64,000 nucleotides of DNA from Ficedula albicollis (Eukaryota > Chordata > Aves > Passeriformes > Muscicapidae). The stretch is from the NCBI RefSeq assembly GCF_000247815.1, contig NC_021674.1, forward strand, positions 30,382,901 through 30,446,900, in the 5' to 3' direction. Under the pieces are notes generated by a model. The model saw only the letters and a list, made by a program, of their open reading frames with translations, was not told the origin of the DNA and searched no databases. Position 1 is the first letter of the stretch; the number at the start of each line of letters is the position of its first letter. The translations under genes were made by a program, and so were the position numbers. This document shows, one piece after another, positions 63,661-64,000 of this stretch.

Positions 63661-64000
63661 CTCCAGAAAACATATGTAAAGGCAAATTACCAGGATTTTT
63701 AAGTTGCTTATTATTCAACTATCCCAAGACAGGCAACCCAGGACAAACTGCAAACTTCTAACAAATGTAAATCAGTCAAGGAAAGAGACAAAGACAACCC
63801 AGTAGGTACCTCAGGCACCACTTGCAATGAAGTCCTGTTTCAACTCAGTTATGAAATAATATGCTAACCCTTCAAGGCACCACAATGAAGACAAGTGAAT
63901 GTATTTTGGGACTTAGTTTGATTAAATCTCTGGGTTTACATTTAATTTAGCGAGGGCATTCTCTTAATTGCGAGAGCCTTCTCATGCTTTGCATGAAAAA

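Overview
This 64 kb window is vertebrate nuclear DNA, most likely from a bird and possibly a songbird. It is AT-rich and almost entirely intronic. It carries degraded CR1 LINE 3' ends and an avian-style ERVL long terminal repeat. It also holds three coding exons, all on the minus strand, of one recognisable gene: ZFAND3, an A20/AN1-type zinc finger protein. The bird call is inferred from the repeats and the compact introns. No bacterial, plasmid or phage features are present.

Gene layout, read right to left: 64000-33773 is the 3' part of a long intron (at least 30.2 kb). The exon at 33593-33772 (180 nt) encodes the segment starting DFQKKQPDDD. A 10.4 kb intron follows, then a 66-nt exon at 23154-23219. 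A 16.5 kb intron follows, then the exon at 6490-6660 (171 nt), which carries the KQKSRRR basic patch and the first half of the AN1 finger. From 6489 to 1 is the start of the next intron. All three exons have GT/AG sites, are multiples of three and sit between phase-1 introns. The first two exons (A20 finger) and the last exon (rest of the AN1 finger, stop codon, 3'UTR) were looked for and not found, so they should lie outside the window. Exon numbers 3, 4 and 5 assume the six-exon structure I recall for mammals.

Interspersed repeats: a CR1 3' end at about 12135-12315 (+), a CR1 fragment at about 16450-16645 (-), an ERVL-type solo LTR at about 17362-17812 (+), and a second LTR at about 21211-21285 reduced to its two ends.

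The most unusual content is local tandem duplication and homopolymer. At least eleven tandem arrays are present, with units of about 60-123 bp plus one of 981 bp whose two copies look identical. Two arrays share a long-short-long arrangement. Pure poly-G runs of 301 and 54 bases sit in the largest intron. Each lies between two copies of the same short sequence, which suggests an assembly or sequencing artefact rather than biology. There is also a perfect 21-bp inverted repeat with a 5-nt loop. I found no convincing undescribed gene system.
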